38,489 nt of DNA from Chloroflexota bacterium. Lineage in GTDB: Bacteria > Chloroflexota > Limnocylindria > Limnocylindrales > CSP1-4. Every line of letters starts with the position of its first letter. The stretch's first letter is position 1. The notes beneath the pieces were generated by a model. That model saw nothing but the letters and a program-made list of their open reading frames with translations, had not been told where the DNA came from and did no database searches. Positions 7,473 through 15,254 of the stretch are shown here, one piece after another. The position numbers and the translations under genes were made by a program. The stretch is taken from positions 1-38,489 of the forward strand of contig JAICUV010000002.1 in assembly GCA_025935655.1 (NCBI GenBank). Reading direction: 5' to 3'.

Positions 7473-8476
7473 CCGACGACGGCCGCCCCGCTTCAGCGCC
7501 CGACCGACGCCTCCCCAGCGAGCGCGGCGTGGTGGCGGAGCGCCCGGAGCTGGGCGGCGGCGCGGCGACCGCGTCGTTCGCACTCCCCGATGACGCGGGC
7601 GACGGCCTGCCGGGCGCCCCCGCGCCGCTCGCCGTGGGGCCGGTCACGTTCCACTGGGGCAGCCGCACGTTCGTGATGGGCGTCCTCAACGTGACGCCGG
7701 ACTCGTTCTCGGGCGACGGGCTGCTGGCCGCGGACGACCCGGTCGCCGCGGCGGTCCGCCAGGCGGAGGCGATGGTCGCCGAGGGCGCGGACATCCTCGA
7801 CATCGGCGGCGCATCGAGCCGGCCCGGCCACGCGACGCTCGACCCGGCGGAGGAGACCGACCGCGTACTCCCCGTCCTCCGCGCCGTCGCCGCCGCGCTG
7901 CCCGGGACCCCGCTGTCCATCGACACCACCAGCCCCGCCGTCGCCGCGGCGGCGCTCGACGCGGGCGCCCACCTGCTCAACGACATCTGGGGCGTCGCGG
8001 ACGACGACCGGATGCTCCGCCTCGCCGCGTCCCGCGGCGTCCCGATCGTCTTGATGCACAACCGCGCGGAAGCCCGCTACCGGAACCTCGTGCCGGAGGT
8101 CGTCGCGGACCTCCAGCGCGCGATGGAGCGCGCCCTCGACGCCGGCGTCCCGTGGGACCACCTCGTCGTGGACCCGGGCTTCGGCTTCGGCAAGACGCCC
8201 GACCACAACCTGGCGCTGCTGGGCGACCTGGCGGCGATCGGGCTGCTGGGCCGCCCGATCCTGCTCGGGACGTCGCGCAAGTCGACGCTGGGCAAGGTGC
8301 TCGACCTGCCGCCGGGCGAGCGAGTCGAGGCGACCACGGCCACCACGGCACTCGCCATCGCCGCGGGCGTGGACATGGTCCGCGTCCATGACGTCCGCGA
8401 GAACGTCCGTGTCGCCCGCGTCTCTGACGCGGTCGTCCGCGGCTGGCGCCCCGACGGATGGGAGACGACCCGATGA
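7469..8476 (+). CDS. folP: dihydropteroate synthase
   Basis: Condenses hydroxymethyl-dihydropterin pyrophosphate with p-aminobenzoate to dihydropteroate, the sulfonamide target. A 335-residue protein with a non-conserved N-terminal extension of about 55 residues before the TIM barrel. Signature GVLNVTPDSFSGDG lies at 71-84. The second signature reads DIGGASSRPG at 111-120, where most enzymes have GGESTRPG, so Glu-Ser-Thr is Ala-Ser-Ser. Later elements SIDTTSP, LNDIWG, VVDPGFGFGKT and GTSRKS are all intact, including the C-terminal SRKS loop that binds pterin phosphate. Start ATG overlaps folC stop (ATGA) and its own stop overlaps folB start the same way, giving a coupled folC-folP-folB unit. 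Note that folK and folE are not in the window. Confidence 0.95.
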   Translation: MTDDGRPASAPDRRLPSERGVVAERPELGGGAATASFALPDDAGDGLPGAPAPLAVGPVTFHWGSRTFVMGVLNVTPDSFSGDGLLAADDPVAAAVRQAEAMVAEGADILDIGGASSRPGHATLDPAEETDRVLPVLRAVAAALPGTPLSIDTTSPAVAAAALDAGAHLLNDIWGVADDDRMLRLAASRGVPIVLMHNRAEARYRNLVPEVVADLQRAMERALDAGVPWDHLVVDPGFGFGKTPDHNLALLGDLAAIGLLGRPILLGTSRKSTLGKVLDLPPGERVEATTATTALAIAAGVDMVRVHDVRENVRVARVSDAVVRGWRPDGWETTR

Positions 8477-8841
8477 CCGACCGCATCGTGATCGAGGGGA
8501 TGGTGTTCCAGGGCATCCACGGCGTCCACGAGCACGAGCAGCTGGCACCGCAGCCGTTCGAGGTGGACGTGGAGCTGGCGCTCAACCTCCAGCCTGCCGG
8601 GCTGTCCGACGACCTCGCCCTGACCGCGGACTACAGCCGGGTGTTCGAGACCTGCCGGCAGATCGTGGAGTCGACCCGGTTCAGCCTCATCGAGGCGCTC
8701 GCGGAGGCCATCGCGCAGGAGATCCTCGCCGGCTTCCCCGCGGACGAGGTGACGGTCAGGATCCGCAAGCCCGCGGTGGACCTCGGCGGCACGTTCCGCG
8801 CGGTGGGCATCGAGATCCGGCGCCGCCCGCCCGGCCGCTAG
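8473..8841 (+). CDS. folB: dihydroneopterin aldolase
   Basis: Cleaves dihydroneopterin to 6-hydroxymethyl-dihydropterin and glycolaldehyde, the step upstream of FolK/FolP. 122 residues, normal for a stand-alone FolB not fused to FolK. Opens with DRIVIEGMVFQGIHGV, where the family has the Tyr/Phe-x-x-x-G-V-x-x-E element; ADYSRVFETC, TRFSLIEALAEAIA and VRIRKPAVDLGG match the pterin-binding positions (Glu near 76, Lys in RKP). ATG at 8473 overlaps the folP stop by 4 nt and has GGGAG about 9 nt upstream; an in-frame ATG 15 nt earlier is less likely. It ends an operon and faces the HtrA gene across a hairpin. Confidence 0.94.
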   Translation: MTDRIVIEGMVFQGIHGVHEHEQLAPQPFEVDVELALNLQPAGLSDDLALTADYSRVFETCRQIVESTRFSLIEALAEAIAQEILAGFPADEVTVRIRKPAVDLGGTFRAVGIEIRRRPPGR

Positions 8842-8855
8842 CGCCGGGGACGCGA

Positions 8856-8885
8856 ACGCGCCGCCCGGACACCCGGACGGCGCGT
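8856..8885. terminator. hairpin between convergent folB and protease genes
   Basis: Inverted repeat ACGCGCCG (8856-8863) and CGGCGCGT (8878-8885), with an inner CCGG/CCGG pair, lies 14 bp past the folB stop and 35 bp past the protease stop. There is no T-tract, so it would act as a GC-rich or bidirectional hairpin terminator. Confidence 0.55.
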
Positions 8886-8920
8886 CGATGGATGCGGGCG
8901 GGCCCAGCGCCCGCGGGTGG

Positions 8921-10363
8921 CTACAGGTTCGCCGGTCGAGTCCCCAGGGTGACGGGGAGGGTCACCTGCTTGCCGTCCCGGAGGACGACGAGGTTCACGA
9001 CCTCGTCCGGCTTGAACTGGACGAGCAGGGCGTCGAGCGGGTGCTCCTGGTCGATCTGGATCCCGTTGATCGAGACGATCACGTCGCCGTCCTTGAGCCC
9101 GGCCTGCGCCGCGGGGCTGCCCTCGACGATTGCCGAGCCGCCGGCGGCACCGGTCGAGACGTAGGCGCCGTTGTCGACGGTCAGGCTGTAGGCCTTCTTG
9201 ACCTTCTGGTCGATCGACTCGAACCGGATCCCGATCCACGGACGCGTGAGCGCCTCGCCGGCGACGGCCTGCTCCATGATCGGCTTGGCGATGTCGATCG
9301 GGATGGCGAAGCCGATGCCCGACGAGTCGGTGGCGACCGCGGTGTTGATGCCCACGACCGCGCCCGTGGCGTCCACCAGCGGCCCGCCCGAATTGCCGGG
9401 GTTGATGGCCGCGTCCGTCTGGAGCAGGTTGGTGATGCGCTGGCCGCTGTCGACGGCGATGTCGCGGCCCTTGCCGGACAGGATGCCGCTCGTCACCGAG
9501 AACGAGTACATGCCCAGGGGGGACCCGATGGCGACCACCAGCTGGCCGATCTTGAGCCCGTCGGAGGTGCCGATGGGAGCGACCGGGAGGTTCGGCTCGT
9601 CGACCTTGACGATCGCGAGGTCGGTCAGCGAGTCCGTGCCGTAGACGCGGCCCTGGAACTCGCGGCCGTCCTTGAGCTCCACCTGGACGGTGTTGTTCGT
9701 CGCGCCCTCGACGACGTGCCGGTTGGTCAGGATCCAGCCGTTGGCATCGTAGATGACGCCCGAGCCGACGCCCGTGCTCGGGATGCCGGTGCCGAAGTTG
9801 CCGGTGTCGCCGTTCGTGGTCGTCGTGATCTTGACCACGGCCGGGCCGGCCTTCGCGGCGGCGTCGATGACCGCCGACGACTCGTCGATGGTCACCGGGA
9901 CCTGGGCGCCGGTCTGCTGGGTGGTGGCGGCCTGGGCCGTCGTCACGGGGCGATCGAGCGCGCCGGTGCCATCGAGGATCGCGACCGTCCCGCCCGCCGC
10001 GAGGACGGCCGACAGCAGCGACGCCGTGACGACCGTCCCGACGCCCGCGCCGCCCCGGCGCTTCGGCATGGTCGGCTGGACGGGCGCGCTGTACGCGGGC
10101 GGCGGCGTCGCGGCGCCGGAGGCGGCCCCGGCGCCCCATGCCGCGGTGCCGGGCGGGGTGAGCGGCGGCTCCGCGGGTGCCGGCTGCGACCAGCGATCCT
10201 GGGGTGCCTGCGAGCCGGATCCCGGTGACGCCCAGGCCCAGCGTGCGTCGGGCCGTGGGTCCGGGGCGGGCGAGTAGCGCGCGACGTCGATGCGCTGGGT
10301 GGCGTCCAGCGGATCGGGACTGCCGGCGCCCTGGGGGGTGCTCGGCGTGGGCTCGTCGTTCAT
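8921..10363 (-). CDS. HtrA/DegP-like membrane-anchored serine protease (S1C) with PDZ
   Basis: A trypsin-like protease and quality-control factor acting outside the membrane. 480 residues: a Pro-rich cytoplasmic N-terminus (1-100), one membrane segment (about 108-130), the S1C protease domain (about 160-365) and one PDZ domain (about 385-475). The catalytic triad is visible: His216 in LTNRHVVEG, Asp248 in SLTDLAIVKV, Ser325 in NPGNSGGPL. Single-PDZ, N-anchored layout is as in DegS, YyxA and mycobacterial PepD. It lies 65 bp downstream of the sensor kinase on the same strand, probably in one operon, which resembles the MprAB-PepD arrangement for envelope stress. Start ATG 10363 has AGAGAAG about 12 nt upstream. 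Family and topology are secure; the regulatory link is inferred from position. Confidence 0.94.
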   Translation of the reverse strand: MNDEPTPSTPQGAGSPDPLDATQRIDVARYSPAPDPRPDARWAWASPGSGSQAPQDRWSQPAPAEPPLTPPGTAAWGAGAASGAATPPPAYSAPVQPTMPKRRGGAGVGTVVTASLLSAVLAAGGTVAILDGTGALDRPVTTAQAATTQQTGAQVPVTIDESSAVIDAAAKAGPAVVKITTTTNGDTGNFGTGIPSTGVGSGVIYDANGWILTNRHVVEGATNNTVQVELKDGREFQGRVYGTDSLTDLAIVKVDEPNLPVAPIGTSDGLKIGQLVVAIGSPLGMYSFSVTSGILSGKGRDIAVDSGQRITNLLQTDAAINPGNSGGPLVDATGAVVGINTAVATDSSGIGFAIPIDIAKPIMEQAVAGEALTRPWIGIRFESIDQKVKKAYSLTVDNGAYVSTGAAGGSAIVEGSPAAQAGLKDGDVIVSINGIQIDQEHPLDALLVQFKPDEVVNLVVLRDGKQVTLPVTLGTRPANL

Positions 10364-10428
10364 GGGATGGGCGGTCTTCTCTCTGGCTCGGCGGCGCGGT
10401 CGTCACGGATGACGGCCGGGGCCACGGT

Positions 10429-12192
10429 CTAGGGTGCCCCGCCCGGGTTCAGCGGCGGGGGAGCGATCGGTGAAGAATCATCCACCTTTCCGCGTTCCGG
10501 TGCCGCCGGCGGCGCCCACGACCCGGTTGCCGGTTCCTCGTCCGGCCGCGGCGGCTCCACCTCCACGACCTCGCGGGGGTCCCGGGGCAGCTCCACGACG
10601 AAGCGCGATCCGACGCCGCGCCGGCTCTCGACCGCGATCGACCCGTGGTGCATGTCCACGATCGACTTGACGATGGCGAGGCCGAGGCCGGACCCGGTGG
10701 ACCTGGCCTCGTTCGCCTCCGCACCGCGGTAGAAGCGCTCGAAGATCCGGGGCAGCTCGTCGGGCGCCATGCCCACGCCCGTGTCCATGACCTCGATCCT
10801 GGCGCCGCCGCCGGCCTCGGCCCTGGCCACGACGCGGATGTCACCGCCGGCGGGCGTGAACTTGATCGCGTTGCCCACCAGGTTGCTGACGATCTGCCCG
10901 ACGCGCGGCGGGTCATGGCGGATCCGGAGCGGACGATCGGGGACGGACGCCGTGAGGGTGATCCCCTTGCGCTCCGCGGTGGCGCGCTGCTGCTCCACGG
11001 CGGACTCGATGGTGGCCCGCACATCCTCCGGCCGGAGGTCCAGGAGCACGAGGCCGCTGTCCAGCTTCGAGAGCTCCAGCAGGTTCTGGGCGAGCCAGTC
11101 CAGCCGGTCCAGCTGCTGGGCGGACGAGTGGAGGAACTCCGCGCGCGCGGCCTCGTCGCGTCCGGCCGGACCCTGGAGCAGCTCGACGTGCATCTTCATG
11201 GCCGCGATGGGCGTGCGCAGCTCGTGGCTGACATCGGCGGCGAAGTCGCGGCTGTAGTCACGGTCGCGGCGGATGATGTTGACGCTCTCCTCCAGCCGGT
11301 CCGCCATCGCGTTGAACTGCTGGCTGAGCTCGCGGATCTCGAGCGTGCCCGTGGACAGCTCGTCCGAGGCGACGCGCGACCCGAGGTCCCCGTCCGCGAG
11401 CCGGCGGCTCGCCTCCGTCAGGCGGGTCAGCGGCGTCGTGAACCGGTGGGCGAGGAACGCCGCGACGAGCACCGCCACGAGGAACGCGACGCTGGCCATG
11501 ATGAGGATCAGGGCCGTCACGTTGGCGAGCGTCGCGGCGCGGCTGGTATACGGGTTCGACAGCGTCACGAGCAGCCCCCAAGCGGGCGTGTCGTTGACCT
11601 TGTACTCGACGTCCTGGGGCGCGATGGCCGGGTCGCGGACCTGGCCGGGGTCGCCGCGGCCCTGGAGCTGCGCCGTGAACACCAGGTCGGGATCGGGCAT
11701 GACGACCGGGACGCCGTCCGTGTCCGGGCCCACCAGGCCCACGGCGACGGACGTGTCGGCCTGCGCGATCCTGCTGGCCGTGAGGTCCAGCACCTGGAAG
11801 TCGCCCTCGAGGACGGCCCGCGCCCTGGGGTTGAGGACGATGGTGCCGTCGGCGAGCTCGCGGACGACCGACTGGTTGTCGGGGACGGACGCGATCATGA
11901 ACGCCGCGAGGATCTGCGCCGTCGCGTCTGCCCGGGATCGCAGGCCCTGCTCCTCGAGCTGCCGGAAGTAGTCGTCGAGGCGGTTGATGACGACCGGCGC
12001 GACCAGCACGAGCGTGAGCGCGACGACGCCCATGAACGCGAACGTGAGGCGCGTCTGGAAGGACTGCGGGACCGACGGGCGGAGCTGGCGGGCGTCTCGC
12101 GCCTGGGGCTCCCAGCCGGAGTCGAACCGGTGCCCCTCCGGCGCGGGGGTCGGAGCGGGCGCCGCCGGGTCCGGTCCCCGAGCGTCGGCCAT
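10429..12192 (-). CDS. two-component sensor histidine kinase
   Basis: Membrane sensor that autophosphorylates on His and passes phosphate to the adjacent regulator. 587 residues: cytoplasmic leader, TM1 (about 50-70), extracytoplasmic sensor region (71-218), TM2 (about 222-248), HAMP (250-303), HisKA dimerisation domain with the H-box DVSHELRTPIAAMK (His323), and HATPase domain with N-box NLVGNAIKFTPAG, DTGVGMAPDE and GSGLGLAIVK. A Pro/Glu-rich tail follows (about 540-587). The sensor loop has no recognisable named fold. Its ATG is 1 nt past the stop of the response regulator, so the pair is co-translated, and the HtrA gene follows after 65 bp. Ligand is unknown; envelope stress is inferred from the protease neighbour. 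Confidence 0.95.
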   Translation of the reverse strand: MADARGPDPAAPAPTPAPEGHRFDSGWEPQARDARQLRPSVPQSFQTRLTFAFMGVVALTLVLVAPVVINRLDDYFRQLEEQGLRSRADATAQILAAFMIASVPDNQSVVRELADGTIVLNPRARAVLEGDFQVLDLTASRIAQADTSVAVGLVGPDTDGVPVVMPDPDLVFTAQLQGRGDPGQVRDPAIAPQDVEYKVNDTPAWGLLVTLSNPYTSRAATLANVTALILIMASVAFLVAVLVAAFLAHRFTTPLTRLTEASRRLADGDLGSRVASDELSTGTLEIRELSQQFNAMADRLEESVNIIRRDRDYSRDFAADVSHELRTPIAAMKMHVELLQGPAGRDEAARAEFLHSSAQQLDRLDWLAQNLLELSKLDSGLVLLDLRPEDVRATIESAVEQQRATAERKGITLTASVPDRPLRIRHDPPRVGQIVSNLVGNAIKFTPAGGDIRVVARAEAGGGARIEVMDTGVGMAPDELPRIFERFYRGAEANEARSTGSGLGLAIVKSIVDMHHGSIAVESRRGVGSRFVVELPRDPREVVEVEPPRPDEEPATGSWAPPAAPERGKVDDSSPIAPPPLNPGGAP

Positions 12193-12193
12193 G

Positions 12194-12889
12194 TCAGCGC
12201 TCGGCGAACTGGTAGCCGGCGCCCCGGACCGTGAGCACGAACTGCGGCAGGGAGGGGTCGTCCTCGATCTTCTCGCGGAGGTGGCTCACGTGGACGTTGA
12301 TCGTCTTCTCGTCCTGGTCGAGCGCCTCGTAGTCGCGCAGCAGCTCCAGGAGCTCGCGGCGCGAGAACACGCGGCCGGGCCGGCTGGCGAGATGGCGCAG
12401 GATCTCGAACTCGGTCGCGGTGAGCCCGATCCGCCGCGTGCCGCGCTGGACGCGCCGGCGCTCGAGGTCGATGACGAGGTCGCCGTGGCGGATGACGCGG
12501 CCACCGGCCGCGTTCGCGAGGTCGCCATAGGCGCGACGGAGGAGCGCGCGGATGCGGCTGAGCAGCTCCCGCAGCGCGAACGGCTTGGTGACGTAGTCGT
12601 CCGCGCCGAGCTCGAGGCCGACGACCTTGTCGAACTCGTCGCCGCGTGCGGTGAGGAACAGGACCGGCGCCTTGGAGCCCGAGGCACGGAGGCGGCGGAG
12701 CACCTCGAACCCGTCGATGCCGGGCAGCTTGACGTCGAGGACGATCAGGTCCGGGGCCTGGGTGGTGGCGTACTCCAGGCCGTCCTCGCCCGAGCGCGCG
12801 ACGGCGACCTCGTACCCCTCGGTCTGGAGGGCGTACTCGATGCCCCGCGCGACGGCGAACTCGTCTTCGACGATCAGGATGGTGGCCAC
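12194..12889 (-). CDS. OmpR/PhoB-family response regulator
   Basis: A DNA-binding regulator paired with the downstream kinase. 231 residues: receiver domain 1-120 with acidic pair ED (9-10), phospho-acceptor Asp52 in LIVLDVKLPG, Thr80 and Lys102 in VTKPF; winged-helix output domain about 135-228, ending in VRGAGYQFAE. GTG at 12889 was chosen because the protein then begins at the first receiver strand (ATILIVEDE); upstream in-frame codons give an unlikely Pro/Arg-rich extension. A TACGAT hexamer lies 9 nt before the GTG, so the transcript may have almost no leader. It is divergent from the L25 gene. Gene order RR, kinase, HtrA suggests the protease is a target, which is inference. Confidence 0.95.
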   Translation of the reverse strand: MATILIVEDEFAVARGIEYALQTEGYEVAVARSGEDGLEYATTQAPDLIVLDVKLPGIDGFEVLRRLRASGSKAPVLFLTARGDEFDKVVGLELGADDYVTKPFALRELLSRIRALLRRAYGDLANAAGGRVIRHGDLVIDLERRRVQRGTRRIGLTATEFEILRHLASRPGRVFSRRELLELLRDYEALDQDEKTINVHVSHLREKIEDDPSLPQFVLTVRGAGYQFAER

Positions 12890-12898
12890 GGCGCCGCG

Positions 12899-12904
12899 AT
12901 CGTA
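12899..12904 (-). promoter_or_regulatory. candidate -10 of the RR-kinase-protease operon
   Basis: TACGAT on the minus strand, 9 nt before the GTG start. It fits the TAnnAT-type hexamers seen before several other genes here. The start point would fall within about two bases of the GTG. Confidence 0.45.
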
Positions 12905-12968
12905 CAGGCTTCGGGGTTCCCCCGGGTCGGGGACGAGCGTGGGAAGGGGTCCCGGGGGCCGCGTGTGG

Positions 12969-12974
12969 TAGCCT
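12969..12974 (+). promoter_or_regulatory. possible -10 of the L25 gene
   Basis: TAGCCT, 99 nt before the L25 ATG, is the only A/T-containing hexamer of TAnnnT form in the GC-rich divergent gap 12890-13073. It would leave a leader of about 90 nt. Evidence is weak. Confidence 0.25.
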
Positions 12975-13073
12975 CCCCGGGACACGCGCACGCGGGCGAG
13001 GCCGCCCGCCGCGACCGGGCGCCGCCCAGACCCGAGGGCCGGATCGCCCGCCACCAGAGAGGTTCTTCACACC

Positions 13074-13733
13074 ATGGCTGACCGTCCCGCGCTCGCGGCC
13101 GAGCGCCGCACCGTGACCGGCAAGGCCGTCTCCCGTCTCCGCGAGGATGGCCGCCTGCCCGGCGTCGTCTTCGGGCACGGCACCGACTCCGAGCCCGTCT
13201 CCATCGACGCCCACGAGTTCGAGCAGCTGCGCAAGCACGCCGGCGCCTCCACCCTCGTCGACCTCAAGGTCGAGGGCGGCAAGGCACGGCCCGTGCTGAT
13301 CAGCGGCATCCAGGTCCACCCGGTGAACCGCCGGCCGCTGCACGTGGACCTGTTCGCCGTCCGGATGACGGAGGAGCTCACCGTCGAGGTCCAGCTCGTG
13401 GGCACGGGCGTCCCGGCCGCGGTCGAGAACGGCGGCACGCTCGTCCACCCGACCTCGAGCGTCAAGGTCCGCGCGCTGCCGGCCAACCTGCCCGACTCGC
13501 TGACGTACGACCTGTCGCCGCTGGTCGACTTCGACACGACGATCACGGTCGCCGACCTCGTCGTGCCGGAAGGCGTCACGATCCAGGCCGACCCGGCCGA
13601 GGTCATCGCCCGCGTCCTTGCGCCGCGCGTCGAGGAGGCCGTCACCGAGGCCGCCGAGGGCGAGGCCGCCGAGGGCGCCGCAGAGGGCGAGTCCACCGAG
13701 GCAGCCGCCGAGGGCGAGTCCGCCGAGGGCTGA
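13074..13733 (+). CDS. rplY: 50S ribosomal protein L25, general stress (Ctc) form
   Basis: Binds 5S rRNA in the large subunit. The 219-residue length identifies the long TL5/Ctc form: an L25 domain (about 5-95, AERRTVTGKAVSRLREDGR, then GVVFGHG and the HVDLFAV segment) followed by the C-terminal beta domain (about 100-185). The last 30 residues are an acidic Glu/Ala/Gly tail of repeated AEGE units, typical of this form but variable in length. ATG at 13074 has GAGAGG about 12 nt upstream. The pth gene that usually follows it is not present; the gene stands alone and is ended by a strong hairpin. Confidence 0.95.
   Translation: MADRPALAAERRTVTGKAVSRLREDGRLPGVVFGHGTDSEPVSIDAHEFEQLRKHAGASTLVDLKVEGGKARPVLISGIQVHPVNRRPLHVDLFAVRMTEELTVEVQLVGTGVPAAVENGGTLVHPTSSVKVRALPANLPDSLTYDLSPLVDFDTTITVADLVVPEGVTIQADPAEVIARVLAPRVEEAVTEAAEGEAAEGAAEGESTEAAAEGESAEG
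13640..13732 (+). repeat. degenerate GCCGAGGGCGAG repeats coding the L25 acidic tail
   Basis: Five to six imperfect 12-18-bp units around GCC GAG GGC GAG encode the Ala-Glu-Gly-Glu tail of L25. Such simple repeats often differ in copy number between strains. Confidence 0.75.
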
Positions 13734-13768
13734 TCCGCGCGGCAGTGCCGCATCAACGTCGCGTTCGG

Positions 13769-13789
13769 AGCCGGCCCCCAGGGCCGGCT
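13769..13789 (+). terminator. intrinsic-type terminator of the L25 gene
   Basis: A perfect 9-bp stem, AGCCGGCCC (13769-13777) and GGGCCGGCT (13781-13789) with loop CCA, lies 36 bp after the L25 stop and is followed by a T/G-rich tail (TTCGTCGTGTGTT). Confidence 0.7.
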
Positions 13790-14233
13790 TCGTCGTGTGT
13801 TGGCCGGTGGTGCGGGTCGCGGCGTGGTTCTGGGTGCCCGTGCGTCGTGCGCAGCGGTCGTGGCCCGGCGGGCGTGCCCGCGCTCACGCGTTCGCTCGCT
13901 CCACGCGTTCGCGCTCCTCGCCGCACCCGCCCGCATCCCCGCGCGCTCCGCACGAGTCGCGGGTCGCCCTTGGGCCGCCCGGCGTTCCAACTGGCGGTTG
14001 GGTCGCTCGGTTGGAACACCCGGCGGTCCATCCGTCGACGATCACCCCAGGTGGAACGCGCCTGGTTCCAACCAGCGGTTGGGGCCGCTGCTTGGGTCGC
14101 CACGCGGTCCACGCGGGGCGGGATGCCACGAGTGCGCCGGGTGCGGACTGGAACTGGCCAGGGACCTGGCGGGACCGGACGGAACCACGGCGCGCCGGAC
14201 CACGTGAGCACGCCGCGATCCGAACGCGCGACG
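13790..14233. other. gene-free region with a diverged 81-bp tandem repeat
   Basis: About 440 bp between the L25 terminator and the methyltransferase 3' end with no frame that looks like protein on either strand (Arg/Pro/Ala-rich shadows only). From 13984 it contains two diverged copies of an 81-bp unit: GTTCCAAC at 13984 and 14065, GCGGTTGGG at 13994 and 14075, GCGGTCCA at 14023 and 14104, all offset by exactly 81. Parts are palindromic, so each copy can form hairpins. It may be a small repeat family, a remnant of an element, or an untranslated RNA. Confidence 0.6.
13984..14145. repeat. two tandem 81-bp units with GTTCCAAC/GTTGGAAC arms
   Basis: Copy 1 is about 13984-14064 and copy 2 about 14065-14145. 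In copy 1, GTTCCAAC (13984-13991) pairs perfectly with GTTGGAAC (14010-14017); in copy 2, CCAACC-AGC-GGTTGG (14068-14082) forms a tight hairpin. Identity outside the shared blocks is low. Confidence 0.6.
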
Positions 14234-15100
14234 TCAGCGGGTCCGGACGCCCGAGGCGTACACGATCGGCAGGCGCATCACCAGGTCCTCGGGCCGCATG
14301 GCGTGCAGGCGCTCCAGCAGCCGGTGCTCGAGCGCCTCGCGCTGCTCGGCGGCCATGGTGGCGAACTCGTCCTCGTCGTCGAACCGGGTCACGAAGCCGA
14401 CGTACGCGTCGGGCGTGAACCGGTGCACGAGCTCGTCCGCCCGCGCCCGCGCACCCGAGAAGCCGGCGCGGCGCAGCTGGGCGACCGCGGCCGTGGGGGA
14501 GGGGACGTCATCGTTTCCCGGGTCGTCGTCGACGTCGTCAGCGGCCGCGTCCACATCGTCCTCGTCGTCCTCCCACCGCGGCTCGAGCCCCACGTCCCGC
14601 CGCGCCTCGTCGTAGGCGTCGTCACCCGCGAACCGCTCCCCGCCGCGCAGCCAGGTGACGTACGCCACCCGCCCGCCGGGCCGCAGGACGCGGCGCATCT
14701 CGCGCAGGGCCCGGAACCGCGAGGGCACGAGCTGGAGCACGAACGCCGACAGCACGAGGTCAAACGTGCCGTCCTCGAACGGCAGCCGGTCGGCCAGCGC
14801 CTGCGCGTACCGCAGCCGCGCCGCGTCCCCCGGCTCGAGGGTTGCAGCGATGCGTCGCGCGATCTCGAGCATCCCCGAGGACGCGTCGACGCCGTCGACC
14901 GCCACCGCCGGCCACCGCCGCAGCGCGTCGACCGCCATCGCGCCGGTGCCACAGCCCACGTCGAGGACCCGGCCCGCGCCCGCGGCGACGTCGGCCGCGA
15001 CCTCGTCGAGGAGGCCGAGCGTGCCCGGCCGGTGGACGGGCGACCACCACGCCGCGTACCCCTCCGCGATCCGGTCGTAGCGCGCCTCCTGGTCGGTCAC
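14234..15100 (-). CDS. class I SAM-dependent methyltransferase with Asp-rich insert
   Basis: A 288-residue cytoplasmic methyltransferase of the UbiE/Methyltransf_11 type. Motif I RVLDVGCGTGA (44-54) binds SAM; VDGVDASSGMLEIA (about 68-81) is motif II; LPFEDGTFDLVLSAFVLQ and LRPGGRVAYVTW (about 139-150) complete the Rossmann fold. Between the core and the C-terminal part is an acidic insert (about 177-198) with 14 Asp/Glu in 22 residues, absent from typical relatives. GTG at 15100 begins the protein at TDQEARYDRIAEGY, the usual N-terminus, and a CACGAT hexamer ends 6 nt upstream. An ATG further out would overlap the uspA promoter. It is divergent from uspA. Substrate is unknown. Confidence 0.88.
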   Translation of the reverse strand: MTDQEARYDRIAEGYAAWWSPVHRPGTLGLLDEVAADVAAGAGRVLDVGCGTGAMAVDALRRWPAVAVDGVDASSGMLEIARRIAATLEPGDAARLRYAQALADRLPFEDGTFDLVLSAFVLQLVPSRFRALREMRRVLRPGGRVAYVTWLRGGERFAGDDAYDEARRDVGLEPRWEDDEDDVDAAADDVDDDPGNDDVPSPTAAVAQLRRAGFSGARARADELVHRFTPDAYVGFVTRFDDEDEFATMAAEQREALEHRLLERLHAMRPEDLVMRLPIVYASGVRTR

Positions 15101-15106
15101 CCGCAG

Positions 15107-15112
15107 ATCGTG
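15107..15112 (-). promoter_or_regulatory. candidate leaderless -10 of the methyltransferase gene
   Basis: CACGAT on the minus strand ends 6 nt before the GTG start, the same spacing as at four other genes in this window. The 154-bp divergent gap (15101-15254) should also hold the uspA promoter, which I could not place. Confidence 0.4.
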
Positions 15113-15254
15113 CCACGTCGCTTTCGGGAACTTCGGCCCGGGTCGCCGGTTCCGGCGGCCGATGGCCCGGCCGGGCACACGGTGGATGCTGCGGAGCGTG
15201 GAGGGGCGTTTCCGGCGGCACGAACCCGCGAACGCGTCCGAAAGGGAGCCAGAC

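Noticed and set aside
10645..12234. A 529-codon plus-strand frame opposite the histidine kinase
   Set aside because: Composition is typical of an antisense shadow (runs of Arg, Asp, His, Val) and the kinase motifs are unambiguous on the minus strand.
13753..14211. Small frames on both strands with repeated PTxxWN or GVPTxGW words in the gap after L25
   Set aside because: The repeated words arise from the 81-bp DNA repeat and appear in several frames at once. Overall composition is not protein-like and no start has a ribosome site.
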